Of a DNA stretch of 8,987 bases, positions 1-7,067 are shown one piece after another. The translations under genes were made by a program, and so were the position numbers. The number at the start of each line of letters is the position of its first letter. Within the stretch, counting starts at the first letter, position 1. The stretch is taken from positions 1 to 8,987 of the forward strand of contig CAZDDI010000101.1 in assembly GCA_964504195.1 (NCBI GenBank), given 5' to 3'. This DNA is from CAZDDI01 sp964504195. Lineage in GTDB: Bacteria; Chloroflexota; Anaerolineae; B4-G1; SLSP01. The notes under the pieces are model-generated. The model was given only the letters and a program-made list of their open reading frames with translations, was not told the DNA's origin and ran no database searches.

Positions 1-13
1 CCCCACAAAAAAA

Positions 14-62
14 GCCCCCCTTTCCCCCGCTTGCGGGGGAAAGGGGGCAGGGGGAAAGGGGG
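14..62. repeat. C/G-block palindromic intergenic repeat
   Basis: A perfect 15-bp inverted repeat occupies 16-30 and 33-47 (CCCCCTTTCCCCCGC, two-base loop, then its complement). It is followed at 49-62 by a second copy of the right-hand block (GGGGGAAAGGGGGC). It could be a terminator for a gene to the left of the window, but no T-run follows on the + strand. On the minus strand the reverse complement of the A-run at 7-13 gives a T-run just past the stem, so a minus-strand terminator is possible. A similar C/G palindrome lies at the other end of the window (8946-8982), which suggests a dispersed repeat type. Confidence 0.7.
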
Positions 63-172
63 CAAAACACTCATTGCACACAAGTATCCTTACCGAATGG
101 AAGTCGTAAAATTCATAAGGCCTTCGCAAGGATCAAAAACAATTTGCTTTTGAAACATCAAGGAATACAATC

Positions 173-2098
173 ATGGCACAAAACACTCTGAGATTGGAAA
201 GTATGACACATAAGCGAGAACAACACGCGCAACGGTTGACCTTCGATCTGAAGAAGGCGCTGGCGAAGAACCGCCTGGTGGGGATCTGGCGCATGATGGC
301 CGGGTATCGCCTGCTGTACCTGGGCGCACTCGTCAGCATCACCATTGGCGCGCTGGCGCGCACCGCCACCTATATGCTCATCCGCTACATCGTGGATGAA
401 GTCTTCACGACGGGCTTGCAGCTGGGGCGGTTGCCGCTCTTCGCGGCGGCTTTCGTGGGGATGGCGGCGGTCGAAGGGCTGTTCGCCTACCTGCGCGGCG
501 ACTGGGCCGCGCGCACGGCGGAGGGGATCACGCTGCGCCTGCGCAACTATCTCTACGATCACATCCAGCGGCTCTCCTTCAACTATCACGACCATGTGAA
601 GACCGGCGAGCTCATCCAGCGGGCTACCTCGGATGTGGATGCGCTGCGCCGCTTCTATGCGGATCAGGCGCTCGGCATCGGGCGCATCGTGGCGCTGTTC
701 AGCGTCAACTTTATCACGCTGCTGAACATGAACGCGCGCCTGGGCTGGCTGGCGATCGTCGTGATGCCTATCGTCATCGTCATGTCTTACTTCTTCTTCG
801 GGCGCGTCTCCAAAGCCTACGAGGCGTATCAGGAGCAGGAGGCCACGCTCTCCACGACGTTGCAGGAGAACCTGAGCGGCGTGCGGGTGGTGAAGGCATT
901 TGCCCGGCAGCAGTACGAGATGGACAAGTTCGAGCGCGAGAACTGGGAGAAGTACCGGCGCGGTAAGAAACTGCTCATCATGCACTCGCTCTACTGGCCG
1001 ATTTCCGACATCCTCTGCTCCGCGCAGACGCTCATCGTGCTGGTGACGGGCGGGCTGATGGCGATTCGGGGCGAGATCACGGTGGGGACGTACCTGGCCG
1101 TGAGCGGGATGATCGTCTGGATCGTTTGGCCGCTGCGCAACCTGGGCCGCTTGATCGTGGATGTCTCCACCGGGCTGGTGTCTTACCGCCGCGTGGCGGA
1201 TGTGATCACCCAAGACCGCGAGGACATCACCAGCGGGACGGCGGTGCTCGACCAGCCTTTGCGCGGGGAGGTGAGCTTCCAGAACGTGGACTTCGCCTAC
1301 GAGCCGGCCCCGCTGTGGGACTCGGAGGAAATCAAGAAGCTCAAAGAAAAGAAAGAACCGTTGCCCGAATCCAAGCCGCAGGCGGTGCTGCACAACATCA
1401 CCTTCCGCGCCGAGCCGGGGCAGATTGTGGCCCTGTTGGGTTCGACCGGATCGGGCAAGACGAGTATCATCAACCTGCTGTGCCGCTTCTACGATTACAG
1501 CGGCGGCAACATCAAACTGGACGGGCTGGAGTTGCGCGAGTACGCGCGCGGCCCGCTACGGCAGCAGATCGGCATCGTGGAGCAGGAGCCATTCCTGTTC
1601 TCCCGCACCATCCGCGAGAATATCGCTTACGGCGCGGGACGCCCGGTGACGCAGGACGAGATCGAAGCGGCGGCCCAGGCGGCCCAGGCGCACGACTTCA
1701 TCCTCACGTTCCCGGAAGGCTACGATACGCTGGTGGGCGAGAAGGGTGTGACGCTTTCGGGCGGGCAACGCCAGCGCATCGCCGTCGCGCGCACGCTGCT
1801 GCGCGACCCGCGCATCCTGATTCTCGACGACGCCACCTCATCGGTGGACACGGAAACGGAGATGCTGATTCAGGCCGCGCTCGATAACCTGATGCTGGGA
1901 CGCACCACGTTCATCATCGCGCACCGCATCCAGAGCGTGATGCGCGCCAACGTGATTCTGGTGCTCGACAAGGGCCGCATCATCCAACAAGGCACGCACG
2001 CGGAGCTGGTGGAGCAAGACGGGCTGTACCGCGAAATCTACGACCTACAAGCGCGCGTCGAGGAAGATGTGGCGCAAGAGGTGGCAGGGGCAGCGTAA
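173..2098 (+). CDS. ABC exporter half-transporter, degenerate-site subunit (heterodimer with the next gene)
   Basis: 641-aa type IV (B-family) ABC exporter half with a membrane domain fused to an ATPase. Hydrophobic segments lie near residues 47-75, 88-108, 168-186, 190-210, 276-298 and 301-322, followed by the nucleotide-binding domain from about 365. Visible motifs are A-loop Tyr376, Walker A GSTGSGKT (423-430), Q-loop Gln471, signature LSGGQ (528-532), Walker B ILILD (548-552) and switch His584. Asp553 stands where the catalytic Glu normally follows Walker B; this is the family hallmark of the inactive-site partner in heterodimers such as TM287/288. A charged, Lys/Glu-rich insertion of about 24 residues (379-402) separates the A-loop from Walker A. 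The ATG at 173 is preceded by AAGGA at 160-164; Met11 is an alternative without such a site. The substrate cannot be read from sequence, but multidrug or peptide export is likely. The partner is the next gene, 229 nt downstream. Confidence 0.93.
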   Translation: MAQNTLRLESMTHKREQHAQRLTFDLKKALAKNRLVGIWRMMAGYRLLYLGALVSITIGALARTATYMLIRYIVDEVFTTGLQLGRLPLFAAAFVGMAAVEGLFAYLRGDWAARTAEGITLRLRNYLYDHIQRLSFNYHDHVKTGELIQRATSDVDALRRFYADQALGIGRIVALFSVNFITLLNMNARLGWLAIVVMPIVIVMSYFFFGRVSKAYEAYQEQEATLSTTLQENLSGVRVVKAFARQQYEMDKFERENWEKYRRGKKLLIMHSLYWPISDILCSAQTLIVLVTGGLMAIRGEITVGTYLAVSGMIVWIVWPLRNLGRLIVDVSTGLVSYRRVADVITQDREDITSGTAVLDQPLRGEVSFQNVDFAYEPAPLWDSEEIKKLKEKKEPLPESKPQAVLHNITFRAEPGQIVALLGSTGSGKTSIINLLCRFYDYSGGNIKLDGLELREYARGPLRQQIGIVEQEPFLFSRTIRENIAYGAGRPVTQDEIEAAAQAAQAHDFILTFPEGYDTLVGEKGVTLSGGQRQRIAVARTLLRDPRILILDDATSSVDTETEMLIQAALDNLMLGRTTFIIAHRIQSVMRANVILVLDKGRIIQQGTHAELVEQDGLYREIYDLQARVEEDVAQEVAGAA

Positions 2099-2291
2099 GC
2101 AGCGTAATTCGTACTGCGTACTGCGTACTGCGTAATTCGTAATACGTACTGCGTAATCCAGAAAAACCCTTTACAGTGTCATTGCGAGGCGCGTCTCCGC
2201 GCCGAAGCAATCTCGTTGATGGTTGAGATTGCTTCGCCGCAGACGGCTCGCAATGACACTAGAAAACATTACGCAGTACGCATTACGCAGT
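2099..2291. repeat. Nested three-tier inverted repeat between the two ABC genes
   Basis: The spacer between the ABC genes is almost wholly repeat. The left flank (2099-2157) is a run of imperfect GCGTACT/GCGTAAT units. An outer 12-bp inverted pair GTACTGCGTAAT (2146-2157) and its complement (2268-2279) encloses a 14-bp pair AGTGTCATTGCGAG (2175-2188 / 2247-2260). That in turn encloses an 11-bp pair GAAGCAATCTC (2204-2214 / 2225-2235). The core resembles the GTCATTGCGAG...GAAGCAATCTC inverted repeat that is highly iterated in many bacterial genomes (family recognised from memory). It carries no coding potential. In RNA it would form a long stem-loop between the two cistrons, which may affect relative expression or processing (inference). 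Confidence 0.8.
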
Positions 2292-2327
2292 ATTTTTCGA
2301 TTTTGACGATAACTATGGAGTTCTACC

Positions 2328-4148
2328 ATGTCTGACTACGAAACTTTTGAAGAAGAAGAATTTACAACACAGTTCAACGGGCAAGTTGTGAAACGGATTG
2401 CCGGGTTTGTGAAACCCTACTGGCATTGGGTGCTGGGCTTCGTCGTGATGATCGCCCTGACCTCCGTGCTGGATGCGTATTTCACCTACCTGGGCAAGCG
2501 GATCATTGACGAGGCGCTCGCTATCGGCGACATCCCGCACCTCTACGCGCTGCTGACGCAATACGGCGGCATCGCCATCGTGCAGGCCATCACCGTTTTC
2601 GGCTTCATCTACCTGGCGGGCGTACTGGGCGAGCGGGTGCAATACGACATCCGCCGCCTGCTCTTCAATCACCTGCAGGCGCTCTCCTTCTCCTACTTCG
2701 ACAAAACGCCGGTGGGCTGGATCATGTCGCGCGTCACCTCCGATTCGGAGCGCATCGCGCAGCTGGTAACGTGGGGCCTGGTGGATATGACCTGGTGTGT
2801 GCTCAACATCACCACCTCGTTCATCTTCATGGCGATTATCAACTGGCGGCTGGCGCTGCTGGTGCTCGTGTTGATTCCGATCATGTTCGCCGTGGCGCTG
2901 TGGTTCAAAGTGCGCATCCTGGCGGAGTTCCGGCAGGTGCGCAAGCTCAACTCGGAGCTGACCGGCGCGTACAACGAGAACATCACCGGCGTGCGCGTGG
3001 TGAAGGCCCTGGTGCGCGAGCGCCAAAACCTGGAAGAGTTCGGCCACAAATCGCACGACCTCTACAAAGCCTCCTACCGGGCGGCGTGGCTCTCCGCGCT
3101 CTTCCTGCCGGCGGTGCAGCTGCTCGGCTCGCTGGGCGTAGGCGCGGTTGTGTGGTACGGCGGCTGGCAGACGCAAATCGGCGGGCTGACCATCGGCGGC
3201 ATCCAGGCATTCCTGAGCTACCTCACCTTTATGATGTGGCCGGTGCAAGACCTGGCCCGCGTCTACGCGGAGATGCAACGCTCGGTGGCCTCGGCGGAGC
3301 GCGTGTTCTCGCTGATAGATGCCACCCCCGACGTGGTAGATCACGCGGGAGCAGGCGATCCGGGCACCTTGCGCCGCGACATCGTCTTCGAGAACGTGGG
3401 CTTTCACTACGAGGAAGGCAAGGACGTGCTGCGCGACTTCAACCTGCGCGTCCGTCCCGGCGAGCGCATCGCGCTGGTTGGGCCGACGGGCGGCGGCAAG
3501 TCCACCATCGTCAACCTGATCTGCCGCTTCTACGAGCCGACAAGCGGGCGCATCCTCATCGGTGGGCAGGACTACACCGAGATGACGCAGCACGCCATCC
3601 AATCGCGCATCGGCATGGTGCTGCAAACGCCGCACCTCTTCTCCGGCACCGTGCGCGATAACATCCGCTACGGGCGGCTCGCCGCGACGGATGCGGAGGT
3701 GGAGCAGGCGGCGGAGATGGCCCGCGCACATGGCTTCATCACCGAGCTGGAGCACGGCTACGATGAGGAAGTGGGCGAGGGCGGCAACCTGCTCTCGGTA
3801 GGGCAGAAGCAGCTGGTGAGCCTAGCGCGCGCCGTGCTGGCCGATCCCGACCTGTTCATCATGGACGAGGCGACGAGCTCGGTGGATACGCTGACCGAGG
3901 CGCGCATCCAGCAGGGGATGGAAGTGATGATGCAGGGGCGCACCAGCTTCATCATCGCCCACCGCCTCTCCACCATCAAGCGCGCCGACCGGATCATCGT
4001 GATCGAGGGCGGGCAGATCGCGGAGATGGGCAGCCACGCGGAGCTCATCCGCGCGCGCGGGCACTACTACGATCTGTATACCCGCCAGTTCCGCCGCGAG
4101 CGCGAGCTGGAGTACGGGCTGCACGCGAAGGTCGGTGTGGCGGCATAG
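2328..4148 (+). CDS. ABC exporter half-transporter, catalytic-site subunit (heterodimer with the preceding gene)
   Basis: 606-aa ABC exporter half with six hydrophobic segments (about 32-55, 73-98, 152-170, 173-192, 256-278, 284-303) and a C-terminal ATPase domain. Motifs are A-loop Tyr361, Walker A GPTGGGKS (385-392), Q-loop Gln433, signature LSVGQ (489-493), Walker B LFIMD with catalytic Glu514, and switch His545. The signature has Val in place of the first Gly, while the catalytic Glu is intact. This is the exact complement of the upstream partner. In the heterodimer this Walker A/Glu514 faces the partner's intact LSGGQ (hydrolytic site), and this LSVGQ faces the partner's Asp553 site (degenerate). 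That pattern is established for TM288 and BmrD-like subunits. The start is supported by GGAG at 2317-2320, 7 nt before the ATG. The N-terminus is acidic (residues 5-11). Substrate unknown; drug export is plausible given the acetyltransferase downstream. Confidence 0.93.
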   Translation: MSDYETFEEEEFTTQFNGQVVKRIAGFVKPYWHWVLGFVVMIALTSVLDAYFTYLGKRIIDEALAIGDIPHLYALLTQYGGIAIVQAITVFGFIYLAGVLGERVQYDIRRLLFNHLQALSFSYFDKTPVGWIMSRVTSDSERIAQLVTWGLVDMTWCVLNITTSFIFMAIINWRLALLVLVLIPIMFAVALWFKVRILAEFRQVRKLNSELTGAYNENITGVRVVKALVRERQNLEEFGHKSHDLYKASYRAAWLSALFLPAVQLLGSLGVGAVVWYGGWQTQIGGLTIGGIQAFLSYLTFMMWPVQDLARVYAEMQRSVASAERVFSLIDATPDVVDHAGAGDPGTLRRDIVFENVGFHYEEGKDVLRDFNLRVRPGERIALVGPTGGGKSTIVNLICRFYEPTSGRILIGGQDYTEMTQHAIQSRIGMVLQTPHLFSGTVRDNIRYGRLAATDAEVEQAAEMARAHGFITELEHGYDEEVGEGGNLLSVGQKQLVSLARAVLADPDLFIMDEATSSVDTLTEARIQQGMEVMMQGRTSFIIAHRLSTIKRADRIIVIEGGQIAEMGSHAELIRARGHYYDLYTRQFRRERELEYGLHAKVGVAA

Positions 4149-4153
4149 CAAAC

Positions 4154-4194
4154 TGTAAATCCTGCCAGGTCTCTCAGACCTGGCAGGATTTACA
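4154..4194. repeat. Perfect 19-bp-arm hairpin immediately before the acetyltransferase SD
   Basis: TGTAAATCCTGCCAGGTCT (4154-4172) is followed by the loop CTC and then its perfect complement (4176-4194). No T-run follows, so it is not a classic intrinsic terminator. It starts only 5 nt after the ABC stop codon, and its last base is the first A of the AAGGAG ribosome binding site (4194-4199) of the next gene. It may be a dispersed repeat that protects the upstream mRNA end or modulates translation of the acetyltransferase (inference). Confidence 0.8.
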
Positions 4195-4205
4195 AGGAGC
4201 AGCTT

Positions 4206-4757
4206 GTGTCCAATACAAAATCCATCATCACCATCCACGAGCTCAGCGCCGAGACGTTGAGCGCTGTTCACCGTTGCAATGGCGCGTTCACCATTGACAG
4301 CCGGCTGGTGCTCCACGCCGAAGATGGCGTCATCCGCTACACAATTGAGCCGGTCGCCCCGCCCCGGCAAAAACGCTATCCGCCGGAAAGCGATGATTAC
4401 GCCGCCTACCTTACCAGCCCTGATAAAACTATCTTTTTCGCCTATTGCGCAGGCGAGCTGGCCGGGCAAATCATCTTATGCAAATACTGGAACGGCTATG
4501 CCTACATCCAAGATATTGCCGTAGATGCGGCCTTTCGGGGGCGCGGTGTTGGGCAAGCGTTAATGGATCGTGCGGTAGCATGGGCCAAAGAGCGCGCGCT
4601 CCCCGGTCTGATGCTGGAAACGCAAGACATCAACGTGCCCGCCTGCCGCTTCTACGCGCGTTACGGCTTTATCCTCGGCGGCTTCGATATTTATCTCTAT
4701 CGCGGCCTCGATCCCGCCACCGATGAGATCGCGCTTTACTGGTATCTGCTGCTGTAA
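4206..4757 (+). CDS. satA: GNAT acetyltransferase, streptothricin acetyltransferase (SatA) type
   Basis: 183-aa GCN5-related N-acetyltransferase, predicted to transfer acetyl from acetyl-CoA to an amino group. The acetyl-CoA-binding motif A is RGRGVG (111-116) after the strand YIQDIAVD (100-107). The segments DKTIFFAY (73-80), LCKYWNGYAYIQDIAVD (91-107), GLMLETQDINVPACRFY (134-150) and EIALYWY (174-180) match what I remember of Bacillus SatA/YyaR and Sat, which acetylate the beta-lysine amine of streptothricin. The assignment is by remembered motif similarity. The start is GTG at 4206 with AAGGAG at 4194-4199; a TTG overlaps at 4204 but spacing favours the GTG. The gene lies 57 nt after the ABC exporter pair on the same strand and may be read with it. 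The cytosolic enzyme plus exporter suggests antimicrobial resistance. The true substrate may be another amine. Confidence 0.85.
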   Translation: MSNTKSIITIHELSAETLSAVHRCNGAFTIDSRLVLHAEDGVIRYTIEPVAPPRQKRYPPESDDYAAYLTSPDKTIFFAYCAGELAGQIILCKYWNGYAYIQDIAVDAAFRGRGVGQALMDRAVAWAKERALPGLMLETQDINVPACRFYARYGFILGGFDIYLYRGLDPATDEIALYWYLLL

Positions 4758-4782
4758 TACTTGCGTATCCCGGAGCGTTAGC

Positions 4783-4893
4783 GATGACTGGCTTGACCAA
4801 GATGCGTTTGGCGACAATCCCATTTTCCTAGTGAAGCGGGGGCGGTGTGTGTTGAGGATGAGGAGACAGGTGGACAAACGTGGCTCTGTTTAA
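4783..4893 (+). other. Possible coding relic, 36 codons without a start
   Basis: After the acetyltransferase stop, the frame beginning at 4783 reads DDWLDQDAFGDNPIFLVKRG and continues to a TAA at 4891-4893. The composition looks protein-like (acidic and aromatic, ending in a strand-like IFLVK), but there is no start codon, SD or upstream reading frame in phase. It may be the C-terminal scrap of a lost gene or chance. I recognise no family. The rest of 4758-4976 shows nothing else beyond a weak hairpin. Confidence 0.2.
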
Positions 4894-4921
4894 GCGCAAA
4901 ATTCAGCTGAGTTAGGAGAAT

Positions 4922-4948
4922 GCTGAGGATAATCACAAAATTCTCAGC
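4922..4948. terminator. Weak hairpin between convergent genes
   Basis: GCTGAG (4922-4927) and CTCAGC (4943-4948) form a 6-bp stem with a long AT-rich loop, between the + strand acetyltransferase and the end of the - strand AlbA_2 gene. There is no clear T-run on either side, so terminator function is only a guess from position. Confidence 0.2.
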
Positions 4949-4976
4949 GTCAAAAGTGTGTTATATCAGGTATTTC

Positions 4977-5810
4977 TTATCTGGAAACAAAAAATAAAAT
5001 AGCAGCGATAGCGAATGTAATCATTATTACCATACCAACTTTTACCTTCTTAGGGCGTGGCAAATATCGCCAATCATATCGGATTGAGTTCCCTTCACGA
5101 AATATCCACCCTGCTTCGGCTCCCAGCAATCCACCAAAGATAGCGATTAAAATATTAACAAAGACTCCGGTTATAGCATTTAGCTCTATTGTTGCCCTAT
5201 GTCCAGCATTGTAAAAAATCGTTGCAATAATTGCTCCAATCATTGCCCCGAAAAGAATTGCTGGCGGGTTTGCTGTTTCTTCTCGAAATAAATTTTTTAA
5301 TTGCTGTAATGTTACTCCATCACGAACTGAAGCAGGAACTGTGTGTTCATCTTGTCTCATAAATACAGTGAATTTACTAAATTTTCCTTTTGCATTTAGT
5401 TCGCGAATTGTTTCGTGCAACTCAAAGGTTGGAGGAATTGTAATGACATACAACCTTTTATCTTCTAAAGTTACAAAATCACATTCAATTCCAACAACAG
5501 ATGGGCTACAAGCAGCATTTACCCATTTTGTTATGTTACTTTGAGATGGAACTCGATAATCAACGTCATATATTACCCGCATTCCGCTTTCGTCAAATTT
5601 TTTATCATCAGCGCCTATAACAATGTATTTGGTTTTTCTGACGGTTCCACTATTCCCATTGGCTAATCCTAGTACATCTTTAATCAACTCATCCCGCTCT
5701 GCGATATTAAGCTCATTTTCCGAACTATATAATTTCCACTTGCTTTTGAAGTCAAGCCAGTCTACTTCCTCTTTTTTCTTGAGGAAGCTTCTCAGTAATG
5801 ATTCGTCCAT
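4977..5810 (-). CDS. Membrane-anchored Schlafen AlbA_2-domain protein
   Basis: 277 aa. Residues about 14-165 match the Schlafen AlbA_2 (divergent AAA/AlbA-like) pattern: a start of the type EVDWLDFKSKW (15-25), the helix RDELIKDVLGLANGNSG (39-55), the strand YIVIGADD (62-69), the strand LYVITIPP (120-127), and the terminal FMRQDEHTVPAS (150-161) that corresponds to the usual YIRVGSSTxPA element. AlbA_2 domains occur in nucleic-acid-related and defence proteins; the fold binds nucleic acid or acts as a nuclease in eukaryotic Schlafens. The C-terminus adds three hydrophobic segments (about 183-200, 213-235, 256-275), so the soluble domain would sit on the inner membrane. The gene is markedly AT-rich against the left half of the window, suggesting transfer. 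No good SD precedes the ATG. It lies 156 nt downstream of the nuclease-EVE gene on the same strand and may belong to the same defence module. Its function is not known. Confidence 0.8.
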   Translation of the reverse strand: MDESLLRSFLKKKEEVDWLDFKSKWKLYSSENELNIAERDELIKDVLGLANGNSGTVRKTKYIVIGADDKKFDESGMRVIYDVDYRVPSQSNITKWVNAACSPSVVGIECDFVTLEDKRLYVITIPPTFELHETIRELNAKGKFSKFTVFMRQDEHTVPASVRDGVTLQQLKNLFREETANPPAILFGAMIGAIIATIFYNAGHRATIELNAITGVFVNILIAIFGGLLGAEAGWIFREGNSIRYDWRYLPRPKKVKVGMVIMITFAIAAILFFVSR

Positions 5811-5966
5811 AGTTTTTGCTTTTATTTTAAGAAATCAGTCAATGCTTGGTTAAGCAGTATGGAGGATGCGATGCGCCATCTTCAAGTGCAGCCCTGTTTG
5901 TGCGCGTTTCCCTTCCGCTGTGTGCAGCGCAGCCGTATCGCCTTCAACCCATGTTGGACGGATGTG

Positions 5967-6974
5967 TTATTTTTTAACTTTACTATGGAAAATGTGAGTG
6001 TGAAGTTTCTTTCCGCTTTCGGCGTCAAGTGCAAACATTGTACTCATAAAGCGGTAATCTACACCTGTTACTTCTTTGATTTCTGCCGCCTGCAGAGGGC
6101 TATCCAGCATCGTAAAAGGTCTCAAAGACATCCAATACTCATCTTCAGAGAATAGTGGATCGTCATGAGCGCGTTTTTCAAGAACACCACTTGCTTTACC
6201 AACAGCTACTATACCAACACCAGATTGGTACAAGAAAACAGTATCCCCTTTCGCCAATCGCTCGATTTTATACTTCCACGGATTACCATACGCAGCAGCT
6301 TTTCTATTTGTAAGCATGTCCTCATGGTGTTTGGGGTTACTTCGATAGTCAGTATTTACGATGTAATAACCTTGCCCTGTTATATCCTCGAAAGGGTTAT
6401 CTCTAACTGCAAAAGGCGATATTTCCAACAGTATTTCATCACCATTTGTTTGATAGACACGATAGACCCAGGGCCTTACATCAAGATTAAGGCTCCGCCA
6501 ATATTGTATAGCTTGGCGGGTTTTGTAATCCAGACCATTTGTCATTACGATGAAAACCTGGCCAGTATTGAATCTATCCTCATCAATACTGACTCCAAAA
6601 GTATCTCTATGAGCTTCTTTTAGATCTCGCCCTGTATCATCAAACTTGGTAAAAAAACCGTTCAATTCTTCGTACTTTGAATTACCATACATTTGCCCAT
6701 AGCGAAGTACCTGCAATATGTTTACTGAGCGTGATTCCCATGCCTTCAATTCAAAAATGTATAGCCGTCCATCTTTATCAACAGCCATTAAGTCGGGTTC
6801 TTCTTGCCAATTACGAGATTGCATGATTAAGAGCAATTCTTCATCGTACAAAAGACGGTCAAGAGTACGAAAGAGAATATTTTGCAAATCTCTCTCAGTA
6901 ATGTTGAAACTCTGTAGTTTTTCTCCGTGAATACGCTCAGCCACTTGCGTTTTTGGGTCAACTTTTAGTAACAT
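5967..6974 (-). CDS. PD-(D/E)XK nuclease fused to an EVE/PUA-like domain (putative modification-dependent restriction enzyme)
   Basis: 335 aa in two parts. The N-terminal half shows a PD-(D/E)XK core: Asp61 in EEPDLMAVD (58-66), the Glu75-Leu76-Lys77 triad in LYIFELKAW (71-79), and a RecB-type QxxxY motif, Gln88 to Tyr92. After a linker (about 186-201), residues 203-330 resemble an EVE/PUA-like domain: YYIVNTDY (203-210), AAAYGNPWKYKIERLAKGD (226-244), VFLYQSGVGIVAVGKASG (246-263). EVE domains are known or proposed to read modified bases and are often fused to restriction nucleases, so cleavage of modified foreign DNA is the likely role (inference). Start: ATG at 6972-6974 with AGAGGTG (6979-6985 on the + strand) 4 nt before it. 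It is AT-rich relative to the ABC genes. A near-consensus promoter lies about 130 nt upstream in a duplicated cassette. The next gene downstream is the AlbA_2 membrane protein. Confidence 0.8.
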   Translation of the reverse strand: MLLKVDPKTQVAERIHGEKLQSFNITERDLQNILFRTLDRLLYDEELLLIMQSRNWQEEPDLMAVDKDGRLYIFELKAWESRSVNILQVLRYGQMYGNSKYEELNGFFTKFDDTGRDLKEAHRDTFGVSIDEDRFNTGQVFIVMTNGLDYKTRQAIQYWRSLNLDVRPWVYRVYQTNGDEILLEISPFAVRDNPFEDITGQGYYIVNTDYRSNPKHHEDMLTNRKAAAYGNPWKYKIERLAKGDTVFLYQSGVGIVAVGKASGVLEKRAHDDPLFSEDEYWMSLRPFTMLDSPLQAAEIKEVTGVDYRFMSTMFALDAESGKKLHTHIFHSKVKK

Positions 6975-7067
6975 TTTTCACCTCTACACATTCACGCCGT
7001 CCATTATGTATTAGGCCAAATCCCTCGGCCCATCGGGGCGGCGGGGAAGCCATCATCGTCATCAAGC

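Noticed and set aside
61..172. Promoter for the ABC operon
   Set aside because: TAAAAT at 107-112 has no acceptable -35 at the right distance, so no promoter is called; it may be weak or activator-dependent.
158..1393. 411-codon open frame on the minus strand opposite the first ABC gene
   Set aside because: His/Arg/Gln-rich, low-complexity translation typical of the antisense of a GC-rich gene; the + strand ABC motifs are unambiguous.
2099..2157. Short tandem units resembling a CRISPR or VNTR array
   Set aside because: Units are only 7-12 bp with no unique spacers of regular length; it is a degenerate simple repeat.
2313..3755. 480-codon open frame on the minus strand opposite the second ABC gene
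   Set aside because: Same antisense-shadow composition; no recognisable domain, and it overlaps a clear ABC subunit almost entirely.
5811..5966. Promoter or extra gene between the nuclease and AlbA_2 genes
   Set aside because: A TTGACT (minus strand, about 5835-5840) has no -10 at suitable spacing, and no frame in the gap looks coding.
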